A stretch of 13,030 nucleotides of DNA from Lachnospiraceae bacterium UBA3401. Lineage in GTDB: Bacteria > Bacillota > Clostridia > Lachnospirales > Lachnospiraceae. The translations under genes and the position numbers were made by a program. The notes beneath the pieces were generated by a model that did no database searches, was not told the origin of the DNA, and worked only from the letters and a program-made list of their open reading frames with translations. Position 1 is the stretch's first letter. The number at the start of each line of letters is the position of its first letter. This document shows positions 7,357 through 13,030 of the stretch, one piece after another. The stretch spans positions 1-13,030 of the forward strand of contig DEPD01000019.1 of the NCBI GenBank assembly GCA_002358575.1, given 5' to 3'.

Positions 7357-7366
7357 TGCATATGCA
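7357..7366. promoter_or_regulatory. Palindrome TGCATATGCA, probable LacI-type operator
   Basis: A perfect 10-bp palindrome, TGCATATGCA, lies 38 bases before the LacI gene start, extended by a T on each side. AT-centred dyads in leaders of LacI-family genes are common autoregulatory sites. A related dyad sits about 100 bp upstream at 7456-7468. Confidence 0.45.
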
Positions 7367-7455
7367 TTCGCTTTCTATATATTTAGAATAGCCTATCAGA
7401 ATCTTCTCGCGACATCAATGCACAAAAACTCCGAAAGACTATTCAAAAAACTAAA

Positions 7456-7468
7456 TGCATATACTGCA
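7456..7468. promoter_or_regulatory. Dyad TGCATATACTGCA, possible second LacI-type operator
   Basis: TGCA arms flank a 5-base centre. Its centre lies about 100 bp from that of the TGCATATGCA palindrome. It is just after the amylosucrase stop codon (7489-7491), between that gene and the LacI gene. The spacing would allow looping by a tetrameric LacI-type repressor. The assignment rests on similarity and spacing only. Confidence 0.33.
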
Positions 7469-7488
7469 AACCATTTTACCTATCTACA

Positions 7489-9327
7489 TTATTTCTCTTT
7501 TAGATAATAAAATCCATACGCTGGCAGTTTCACCTCATTCAATTTCATCTTATTCCCCGAAAGCAGCTCAATGGCTTCTCCGCTCACTCCGCTAAGCCAT
7601 GCAGTCTTGTCAAACTCACTGAAATTAAATACGCCGTAGACCTTTTCACCGTCGTAATATCTGCCAATGCACAGCACGGACGTATCACCTGTATCAACCG
7701 TCCATGTGTCTGCATAGGAAACAAATACCTTCTCTGTCTTGCGAATCTGTTCAAGCTTCTTTAGCCCCTGAAAAATCTTCCCTTCTACTGTGTTTCCGTT
7801 CTTGATATTTGCCACCAGCTTCCAGTTCATAGGACCACGGTGAATATAGCGCGAATCCGCCGCCTTGTACAGGTCCTCTTTATAGTGGTAATCGTTCACC
7901 TGTCCAATCTCATCTCCACTATAAAGTACTGGGATTCCCGACTGCATAAACATGTACGCGTGAAGCATTAAATCCATCTGTACCGCGCGCTCCATTGCGA
8001 CATCATCACCCTCAAAACCTGCCTTTTCCACACCGCACATAGACGCCGTTGTACCGCAAAACCGCGCATCACCAGTAGCAGGATCAGCGTTGTAAAGCTC
8101 GCCGCGGCTGCAACTACTGCCATCATACCCCTGAAAATAATCATTCAAGTATTTCTTGTGCGCACGCTCCTCCATGCCGTCCATCTTCAATGTGCCATAG
8201 TCTAATCCCCAACCAATGTCATCATGACAGCGCAGATAATTCAGAAAAACGTAATCCTTTGGCAGTGCATTCACAATATCAAGCTGTTTTTTCAATAGTT
8301 TCACATCTCGTGTCGCGACAGTGTGCCATGTGGTCGCCATAGTAGTAACATTGTAAAGCATATGGCATTCCGGTTTCTCAACCGTGCCAAAATACGGTGT
8401 CACTTTCTCTGGCTCCATCACAACCTCGCCGAGTAAAAGCACGCCCGGACAAACAATTTCACTAATCATACGCATCATGCGTACAATGGTGTGTACTTGT
8501 TTGAGGTTGCGGCATGGTGTATTCAATTCCTTCCATATATATGGAACTGCATCAATGCGAATAATGTCAATTCCCCTGTTTGCCAAATAGAGGAAATTGT
8601 ACATCATCTCATTAAAAACGCGCGGGTTCTTATAGTTCAAGTCCCACTGATAGGGATAAAAGCTAGTCATTACATAATGCTTTGCATCACGAAGCCATGT
8701 AAAATTCCCCGGCGCGGTTGTCGGGAAAACTTGTGGAACTGTCTTCTCATACTGTTGCGGAATCGTGGGATTGTCATAGAAAAAATAGCGACTCATGTAC
8801 TCGCCTTCCCCTTGGCGTGCCCGCTTGGCCCACTCGTGATCCTCCGAAGTGTGATTCATAACAAAATCCATACAAACGTTGATTCCTTTTTTATGGCAAG
8901 CGGCTGTCAGACTGTCCAAATCCTCCATAGAACCTAATTTTTCTTGTACTTTGCGGAAGTCCGACACAGCGTATCCCCCGTCTGAGCGTCCCTCCGGCGT
9001 GTCGAGAAACGGCATCAAATGAATATAATTCACATTACACTGTTCTATGTAGTCCAGCTTTGACTTCACACCCTTCATATTTCCTGCGAAATTGTCAATG
9101 TAGAACATCATTCCCAGCAGATCATTCTGCTTGTACCAGTTGGGGTTCGCCGCCCGCTTTTCATCCCGTTTTTTCAACTCCTTATCTCTGTCCAGATAAA
9201 ACTGACGCATATTGTCGCCAAGCTCTGCAAACATAGAATCATTGTTATACAACTCCATGTAAAGCCAACGCAGCTCATCATGATGGCGTTCAAGCCTTTT
9301 TAGATAAACATTATCCCCTTTTACCAT
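7489..9327 (-). CDS. Amylosucrase-type GH13 (subfamily 4) sucrose-cleaving enzyme
   Basis: A 612-residue cytoplasmic enzyme (no signal peptide) closely resembling amylosucrase, which splits sucrose and transfers glucose to an alpha-glucan, releasing fructose. The Neisseria enzyme has 636 residues. The sucrose-site residues of that enzyme, recalled from memory, all have counterparts: Asp116 and Tyr119 in EGRSDGGYA, His159 in VMNHTS, nucleophile Asp259 in IIRIDAV, acid/base Glu301 in LLGEVV, His368-Asp369 in RCHDDIGW, and Arg493 in ADSRYIHR, the arginine that pairs with the first Asp to hold the glucosyl unit. An N-terminal helical region precedes the barrel (begins near residue 70) and a beta domain ends the protein. 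AGAGGT lies 6 bases before the ATG. The HPr-like gene lies upstream and the LacI gene downstream. A sucrose hydrolase would share the same residues and cannot be excluded. Confidence 0.88.
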   Translation of the reverse strand: MVKGDNVYLKRLERHHDELRWLYMELYNNDSMFAELGDNMRQFYLDRDKELKKRDEKRAANPNWYKQNDLLGMMFYIDNFAGNMKGVKSKLDYIEQCNVNYIHLMPFLDTPEGRSDGGYAVSDFRKVQEKLGSMEDLDSLTAACHKKGINVCMDFVMNHTSEDHEWAKRARQGEGEYMSRYFFYDNPTIPQQYEKTVPQVFPTTAPGNFTWLRDAKHYVMTSFYPYQWDLNYKNPRVFNEMMYNFLYLANRGIDIIRIDAVPYIWKELNTPCRNLKQVHTIVRMMRMISEIVCPGVLLLGEVVMEPEKVTPYFGTVEKPECHMLYNVTTMATTWHTVATRDVKLLKKQLDIVNALPKDYVFLNYLRCHDDIGWGLDYGTLKMDGMEERAHKKYLNDYFQGYDGSSCSRGELYNADPATGDARFCGTTASMCGVEKAGFEGDDVAMERAVQMDLMLHAYMFMQSGIPVLYSGDEIGQVNDYHYKEDLYKAADSRYIHRGPMNWKLVANIKNGNTVEGKIFQGLKKLEQIRKTEKVFVSYADTWTVDTGDTSVLCIGRYYDGEKVYGVFNFSEFDKTAWLSGVSGEAIELLSGNKMKLNEVKLPAYGFYYLKEK

Positions 9328-9352
9328 AATTGTACCTCTTATTTTTATATTT

Positions 9353-9391
9353 AAAAAAATTATTGGATACGCCCTGCTCTTGAAACGTATC
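9353..9391 (-). terminator. Weak hairpin plus T-run between HPr-like and amylosucrase genes
   Basis: GATACG (9366-9371) pairs with CGTATC (9386-9391) around a 14-base loop. On the - strand seven T (9353-9359) follow after a 6-base gap. The stem is short and the T-run detached, so this may be a partial terminator setting the ratio of HPr-like protein to enzyme, or chance. Confidence 0.3.
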
Positions 9392-9435
9392 TTTTATTCC
9401 CCAAATCGCTAAATACACAAATGAAGTAGTATTCC

Positions 9436-9669
9436 TTATGCCTCTGAATACACAAACGGTGCTATGATATTCTCAATCTCCTTGTCGTCCGAGTGATATC
9501 TCAACTGGAGTGGGCCTGATAAATCCAGTGCCATCACGCCAAGTATAGACTTCGCGTCAACAATCTTACGTCCAGAACCCAAATCGAAATTCGCATCAAT
9601 TTTGTCGATTGAATTCACAAACTGTCTCACCTGTTCTACGTTGCTAAACTTAATATGTACCTGCTGCAT
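9436..9669 (-). CDS. HPr-like (Crh-like) protein lacking the phospho-histidine loop
   Basis: A 77-residue protein related to HPr. The second half is recognisable: GRKIVDAKSILGVMALDL aligns with the HPr segment GKTVNLKSIMGVMSLGI. Ser41 matches regulatory Ser46, and the hydrophobic patch around it that docks HPr kinase and CcpA is kept. The GIHARPA loop with catalytic His15 is absent; the N terminus reads VHIKFSNVEQVRQFVNSID instead. It therefore cannot carry phosphate in the sugar PTS but could be phosphorylated on serine, like Bacillus Crh, a corepressor of the LacI-family protein CcpA. GAAAGGA lies 8 bases before the ATG. It is first in a unit with the amylosucrase gene (108 bases downstream) and a LacI gene. 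Its role as a LacI partner is inference. Confidence 0.82.
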   Translation of the reverse strand: MQQVHIKFSNVEQVRQFVNSIDKIDANFDLGSGRKIVDAKSILGVMALDLSGPLQLRYHSDDKEIENIIAPFVYSEA

Positions 9670-9719
9670 AATATCATTCCTTTCTCCAAATTTGTATGGT
9701 TCCTTCGTGCAGTCATAGC

Positions 9720-9814
9720 AAACTGTTTTCCCAATACTGTCCTGTATATGTCCACAACAATAAATACGCTATCCTATTGCATGACACGCCCAAATTCTAA
9801 TGTCAAAACAGTTT
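9720..9814. other. Long-range 10-bp inverted repeat in the leader of the HPr-like gene
   Basis: AAACTGTTTT (9720-9729) and its exact complement AAAACAGTTT (9805-9814) are 75 bases apart. Both would lie in the roughly 170-base untranslated leader if the promoter at 9843-9874 is right. They could close a structured RNA domain. No known riboswitch is recognised. Confidence 0.3.
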
Positions 9815-9832
9815 TCTATGTGTTATTGGTTT

Positions 9833-9840
9833 CATATATG
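9833..9840. promoter_or_regulatory. CATATATG dyad at the transcription start, possible LacI-type operator
   Basis: On the + strand the site reads TTTCATATATGCC. It sits immediately downstream of the putative -10 box, where a bound repressor would block initiation. A second copy of TTTCATATATG lies 99-100 bp further upstream at 9929-9939, and the pair resembles the spacing seen before the LacI gene. Confidence 0.35.
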
Positions 9841-9842
9841 CC

Positions 9843-9874
9843 ATTATATTACAATATTAAAATTTATTTGTAAA
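9843..9874 (-). promoter_or_regulatory. Probable promoter of the HPr-like/amylosucrase unit
   Basis: On the - strand TTTACA (9869-9874) is followed after 17 bases by TAATAT (9846-9851). A perfect TATAAT overlaps it at 9843-9848. The region is very AT-rich, so chance matches are likely, but position and the adjacent dyad support it. The leader to the HPr-like start would be about 170 bases. Apart from the dyads and one inverted repeat, I see nothing else in the 291-base gap 9670-9960. Confidence 0.45.
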
Positions 9875-9928
9875 TAGTCATTTTACATAATTTTACAGTG
9901 AATTTTTTGCATATTTTTATGTGAACGA

Positions 9929-9941
9929 TTTCATATATGAT
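9929..9941. promoter_or_regulatory. TCATATATGA palindrome, possible upstream LacI-type operator
   Basis: A perfect 10-bp palindrome TCATATATGA lies at 9931-9940, just after the end of the damaged LacI gene. It shares TTTCATATATG with the site at the promoter of the HPr-like gene, about 100 bp away on the same strand. Possibly an auxiliary site for looping. Confidence 0.3.
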
Positions 9942-9960
9942 ATTGCGAAGTTATAGTTTT

Positions 9961-10930
9961 CTACAACTCCACAATATGATATCCCAGTTTTATTTCTTTT
10001 GTAATGCTCTCCTCGTATTGCAACAATTCCAATAACATCTGAACAGCAAGCACACCACTTTTCTCATAAGAATAATGTACTGTAATTATCGGTGGCGCTG
10101 CCACTCTCGCTACGTCTGAGTCCCCTTGCCCTGCTACCAGTATTGTACCTGGCACATCAATATGATGCTCTTGCAAATATTGCATCGCTCCGGTCACCAT
10201 TGTGTCCGTAGCACAGATAATTCCATCCAGACCGTCATATTTCTCCAGCAATTCCCCTGTCTTCTCACAGCCAGAAACCACTATAAAAGCGGCTGTCACG
10301 GTGTTTTCCCTAAGTTCCGCCAAACCACTATCCCGCACTGCATCACAGAATCCTTTGTATCGCTCTGCACCGACTGCCTTATCCTTATGAATCGCGCTGA
10401 GATACCCAAGCTTCCTCCTGCCTTTCTCAAGAAATAGCTTCGTCAAATTATAAGAAACATGATAATCGTCATGAAAAACACAACAGTATCCTGACAAATA
10501 TTGTCCCACAATCACTACTGGAACTGGCAGCTCCTTTAACACGCGCTTATGTGCTGCCGTGAACACAGTCGCTACCAGTATCACACCATCCACCTGTCGC
10601 TCCTGAAAGGCAGCAGGATATTCTACTTCCTTTTTCGGATTGTTCTGTGTGACTGCCAAAAGCATCTGATACACGCTTTCATTCAAAACAGAGAGAATCC
10701 CCTCCACGACTCTGCCAATAGAGGCAGATGCAACTTTGGGTACCACCACACCGACTATCTTTGTTTTTTTCGTCCTCAGTGTCTGTGCTTGCACAGAAGG
10801 ACGATAGCTTGTTTCTTCCACGACTTTACGGATTGCCTCCTGTTTTTTCTGAAAGATGCCCATTATTGAAATAAGGTGAGACAGCCGCGCTGGATACACC
10901 CGCCATTTTTGCAATATCCACAATATTCAT
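9961..10930 (-). pseudogene. LacI-family regulator, frameshifted in the DNA-binding domain
   Basis: A paralogue of the LacI protein at 6342-7319, aligning without gaps from KQEA to near the C terminus and roughly 70% identical by eye. The original start is the ATG at 10930, with GGAGGG 8 bases upstream. It gives MNIVDIAKMAGVSSAAVSPYFNNGHLSEK, after which the frame reaches a stop about 7 codons on. The reading frame of the effector domain is the +1 frame and is open to 9961. The switch is at an A6 tract (T6 on the + strand, 10843-10848): five A would restore the frame, as would two more bases giving SEEKQ as in the paralogue. Arg14 and Arg19 of the HTH have also become Ser and Pro. The Pro falls in the recognition region, so DNA binding was probably lost anyway. 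A truncated effector domain could still be made from an internal start. A sequencing error in the A-tract is the main alternative. Confidence 0.8.
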
Positions 10931-11014
10931 TTATATTTCCCTCCATATCAAGGAACTATTATATGCCAATTCCAAGGAAATCCAGCAGGTCTCACAGAAC
11001 ACATACTTATCTGT

Positions 11015-11272
11015 TTACAGATTCGCCTCAAAAAATGCCTTTATTTTTGCACAAGCAATCTCTTCGTCTGCTCCCTGCACTTCCACCTCGACAGTATCAC
11101 CGCACTTCACACCAAATCCCATAACTGCCATCAACTTTGTAGCAGCCGCAGTTTTTGCGTCTTTTACGATTGTAATTGTACTCTCGTACTTCTTTACCTC
11201 TTTCACAAGAAATCCTGCCGGTCTTGCATGGATACCTATCTCGTCCTTGATCACATAGCTGAATTTCTACAT
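11015..11272 (-). pseudogene. HPr phosphocarrier gene with an amber second codon
   Basis: HPr passes phosphate from enzyme I to the sugar-specific enzymes of the PTS, on His15. The ATG at 11272 has GGAGG 8 bases upstream, and numbering from it puts the histidine of GIHARPAG exactly at residue 15. The second codon is TAG, followed by KFSYVIKDEIGIHARPAG. A single C-to-T change from CAG (Gln) would explain it. The rest is a normal 85-residue HPr ending in KAFFEANL. At position 46 it has Lys in place of the regulatory Ser (TKLMAVMG). An in-frame GTG at 11254 could restart translation, but it has no ribosome binding site and would lose the first beta strand. The gene starts 30 bases after the acetyltransferase gene and so belongs to its operon. 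A sequencing error or suppression of the amber codon are alternatives. Confidence 0.75.
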
Positions 11273-11302
11273 TTTTGTTTCCTCCTCGTACAATAAATTA
11301 AT

Positions 11303-11959
11303 CTATATCATCTTTGTCTGTTCTATAATATTATTCCAAGCTTCCTCGTCAATCTCCTCGTTATGGAATAACTTCCTCTTGTCTTCATCGGTAATCATAC
11401 GAATAACCTTACAAGGATTTCCGGCTGCAATACACCAATCTGGAATATCCTTTGTCACTACACTGCCTGCACCAATCACAACATTATTTCCAATATGCAC
11501 GCCGGGACAGACCACTGTATTACCGCCAATCCACACATTATCACCAATTGTTACCTCTTTGCCGTACTCATAGGCAGAGTTACGGCTAACTGGATGAATT
11601 GGATGTCCCGCTGTATAGATCGCCACATTGGGCGCCAACTGACAATTATCACCAATCTTAATTTTTGCTACATCCAACAGTGTGCAGTTATAGTTTGCAA
11701 AGAAATTTTTGCCTACCTCAATATGTTTCCCATAATCGCAATAAAATGGTGGATTGACAAAAGCACCCTCCGACTTTCCAAACAACTCCTTAACCACCTT
11801 GCTAATTTCTGCAAAATTAGAGCGATCCATAAAATTCAAACGCTGTAGAATTTTCCTACACACAAGCTGTTCCTCAAATATGCCGTCGTCAGAAATATAG
11901 GCTAAGCCTGCATCCCTGCGCTCCCTGTTTGTCATTTCTTTTTTAGGTTTGTTATCCAT
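11303..11959 (-). CDS. Maltose/galactoside O-acetyltransferase-type hexapeptide-repeat protein
   Basis: A 218-residue member of the LacA/Maa/NodL acetyltransferases, which move acetyl from acetyl-CoA to a sugar hydroxyl; the role is often detoxification of surplus sugars. The N-terminal maltose-acetyltransferase region is MTNRERRDAGLAYISDDGIFEEQLVCRKIL. The left-handed beta-helix shows hexapeptide repeats such as IEVGKN, IKIGDN, VTIGDNVWIGGN and VHIGNNVVIGAGSV. The catalytic His is in YTAGHPIHPVSR. The start at 11959 is preferred because GGAGG (11969-11973) lies 9 bases before it. An upstream in-frame ATG at 12001 has no good site and adds a basic non-conserved stretch. It leads a unit with the HPr gene 30 bases downstream. 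The actual sugar is unknown. Confidence 0.9.
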   Translation of the reverse strand: MDNKPKKEMTNRERRDAGLAYISDDGIFEEQLVCRKILQRLNFMDRSNFAEISKVVKELFGKSEGAFVNPPFYCDYGKHIEVGKNFFANYNCTLLDVAKIKIGDNCQLAPNVAIYTAGHPIHPVSRNSAYEYGKEVTIGDNVWIGGNTVVCPGVHIGNNVVIGAGSVVTKDIPDWCIAAGNPCKVIRMITDEDKRKLFHNEEIDEEAWNNIIEQTKMI

Positions 11960-12078
11960 CTTGTTTTTCCTCCAAGTTTTTAACGAATGATTTTTACTCA
12001 TCCCATTTATAATAGTGTATCTTCTCTTGAAAATGTTGTGTAAAACAAATCCCGAAATACATACCAGATTTTATTGTA

Positions 12079-12306
12079 TTACATCATTGTTTTCAACTGT
12101 GCAAACAAGTCCAAATCACTTTGCGTAATTTTCATATTTGTATTGTATTCCTTTCCTTCTGGACTCGTTACCTTGACTTCAATGATTGTACCATCTGTAA
12201 CTGCCTCGCGTCCCACCGCCTGCATAAACGGCAAAAATTTGGGATGATTTCTAGTAAACGTATCCCATGCACCTTTAAATTTCATAATTGTCGAAAAATC
12301 CATCAT
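12079..12306 (-). CDS. Small protein of unknown function
   Basis: A 75-residue protein, soluble, without cysteines. The start at 12306 is chosen because AGGAG (12316-12320) lies 9 bases before it. An in-frame ATG at 12315 directly abuts that site and is too close. The first half is amphipathic and aromatic (MKFKGAWDTFTRNHPKFLPFMQAVG). The second half looks like a short beta hairpin and a helix (GTIIEVKVTSPEGKEYNTNMKITQSDLDLFAQLK). I do not recognise a named family. It lies about 120 bases upstream of the acetyltransferase gene on the same strand, and could share its transcript. Confidence 0.7.
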   Translation of the reverse strand: MMDFSTIMKFKGAWDTFTRNHPKFLPFMQAVGREAVTDGTIIEVKVTSPEGKEYNTNMKITQSDLDLFAQLKTMM

Positions 12307-12434
12307 AATTTTCATCTCCTTTTACATAATGTCTCTCAATCACAACGCTGTTTCATGAATTTTGCAGTAAATGCAAAGTCCCGGATTGAACTATAACCAG
12401 TTCCTTACTATAAAAATATCCGTTCTTTCATAGT

Positions 12435-12460
12435 AAAAAAGCACCACCGCAGGTGATACT
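12435..12460 (-). terminator. Rho-independent terminator after the 12474-12806 gene
   Basis: On the - strand AGTATCACC pairs with GGTGGTGCT around a TGC loop (12440-12460), a 9-bp stem with two G-T pairs, followed by TTTTTT (12435-12440). It starts 13 bases after the stop codon of the upstream gene, so that gene is a separate unit from the one at 12079-12306. Confidence 0.75.
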
Positions 12461-12473
12461 TCTTTCTTATGTA

Positions 12474-12806
12474 CTATATCAGATAATTAATACTGTTTTC
12501 ATCCAGATTCTGCAATGTCATGGCAGCTTTCGCCTCCTCTATCTGAAGTTTGTTAATACAGAAAGAATATTTCATTTTGCATTCAAAATGTCCTTTCTTC
12601 ATTTCCCTCACTTTATCAACTTTAATCAGATAAGAAACCCCCTGTTTCAAAAAAGCTTTTTCAATCTTCTTCTTTACTGTCTCATCATAGGTTTCTACCA
12701 AAGCAACTTCCCGTCCAAGTTTCTTTTCTGCCATTTCCGCCACATCCTTTATCTCTGATATACTATTATAGTATAGACCGAAATAACCAAAAAGTACAGT
12801 TGACAT
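12474..12806 (-). CDS. Small protein of unknown function
   Basis: A 110-residue protein beginning MSTVLFGYFGLYYNSISEIKDVAEMAEKK. The ATG at 12806 is preferred over a GTG two codons earlier. Neither has a recognisable ribosome binding site, which is unlike every other gene here. A TAAAAT box on the - strand (12822-12827) lies about 16 bases before the ATG, so the message may have almost no leader. The sequence is mixed alpha/beta and Lys/Glu-rich (ETYDETVKKKIEKAFLKQGVSYLIKVDKVREMKKGHFECKMKYSF); Cys78 and Cys86 are the only cysteines. No membrane segment is seen. The terminator just after its stop supports a real, single-gene unit. No family is recognised. Confidence 0.6.
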   Translation of the reverse strand: MSTVLFGYFGLYYNSISEIKDVAEMAEKKLGREVALVETYDETVKKKIEKAFLKQGVSYLIKVDKVREMKKGHFECKMKYSFCINKLQIEEAKAAMTLQNLDENSINYLI

Positions 12807-12913
12807 ATTCACTAATAAATGATTTTAGATTTGTTATTTTTTGTAAAAATCGTTATTGTTCACTCCACAATGTCCTTTTGTTCAGTTTTTCCTAATTATT
12901 GATTTTTTTCAAT

Positions 12914-13030
12914 ATAAGGAACTGTAGAAAAATAACTGACGCATCTTGACTTGGCTGTTTCTCCGATTATGCATGCCAAAAAGCCTCGCCGCAGCCCGCA
13001 GCGCCTACGTTTTTTGACATACCTCCTCGA
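12914..13030. repeat. Palindromic MITE-like repeat, copy B (cut by window end)
   Basis: The left terminal repeat starts ATAAGGAACTGTAG at 12914 and is the inverse of the right end of copy A (20 of 23 bases). The arm continues through TTGACTTGGC, TTTCTCCGA and TGCATGCCAAAAA, and a GC-rich centre (12983-13005) leads to TACGTTTTTTGACAT. ATGCCAAAAA and TTTTTTGACAT face each other as inverted arms. The right half should continue past 13030 and end in CAGTTCCTTAT if complete. Confidence 0.68.

Noticed and set aside
9381..9394. TGAAACGTATCTTT as a CcpA cre box
   Set aside because: It lacks the correct half-site spacing and right half; the inverted repeat GATACG/CGTATC explains the symmetry better.
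11960..12001. Upstream ATG at 12001 as start of the acetyltransferase
   Set aside because: No good ribosome binding site, and the added residues (MSKNHSLKTWRKNK) are not part of the family; GGAGG supports 11959.
12398..12407. A third CAGTTCCTTA, identical to the repeat-element terminus
   Set aside because: Only 10 bases match and no arm follows on either side, so it may be chance or an unrecognisable remnant.
1..13030. CRISPR array, tRNA or rRNA genes, insertion sequence transposase
   Set aside because: No regularly spaced direct repeats, no tRNA-like cloverleaf or rRNA core sequences, and no transposase-like reading frame were seen by eye.

Overview
The window looks like chromosome of a low-GC Gram-positive anaerobe, most likely a Lachnospiraceae-type Clostridium relative. 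This is inferred from strong GGAGG ribosome binding sites, the BlaI/M56 pair, HPr proteins of the MAVMG type and LacI regulators beside carbohydrate genes. No rRNA, tRNA, CRISPR array or transposase gene was seen.

Layout. (1) Positions 58-2003, + strand: an accessory-looking run of four small genes: a GNAT acetyltransferase, an XRE-type repressor, a membrane-anchored unknown and a second unknown. They read toward the 3' end of guaA. That site is a known integration hot spot for genomic islands, so this block may be one end of an island. (2) Positions 2133-3713, - strand: guaA (GMP synthase), the clearest housekeeping gene, followed by a hairpin terminator. (3) Positions 3825-6070, - strand: a BlaI/MecI-type repressor overlapping an M56 (BlaR1/MecR1-type) membrane metalloprotease. 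A perfect 18-bp inverted repeat sits in front, almost certainly the operator. The protease carries four tandem repeats of about 30 residues outside the membrane instead of a penicillin-binding domain. (4) Positions 6342-9669, - strand: a sugar-response unit read in the order HPr-like protein, amylosucrase-type GH13 enzyme, LacI-family repressor. The HPr-like protein lacks the phospho-histidine loop but keeps the regulatory serine, as in Crh. (5) Positions 9961-11959, - strand: a related but damaged unit read in the order sugar O-acetyltransferase, HPr, LacI-family repressor. The HPr gene has an amber codon as its second codon, and the LacI gene is frameshifted inside its DNA-binding domain. 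(6) Positions 12079-12806, - strand: two small unknown genes separated by a terminator.

Units 4 and 5 share a theme of HPr-type protein plus LacI-type repressor. The two LacI proteins are close paralogues that align without gaps for about 290 residues. The two HPr proteins are complementary: one has the Ser46 site only, the other His15 only. A working model is that sucrose use through the amylosucrase is controlled by a LacI repressor with a local Crh-like partner, through pairs of AT-centred dyads about 100 bp apart. This is inference.

A second layer is a palindromic, MITE-like repeat present in two partial copies. One (6241-6345) overlaps the LacI stop codon and lies between that gene and its terminator. 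The other (12914-13030) is cut by the end of the window.
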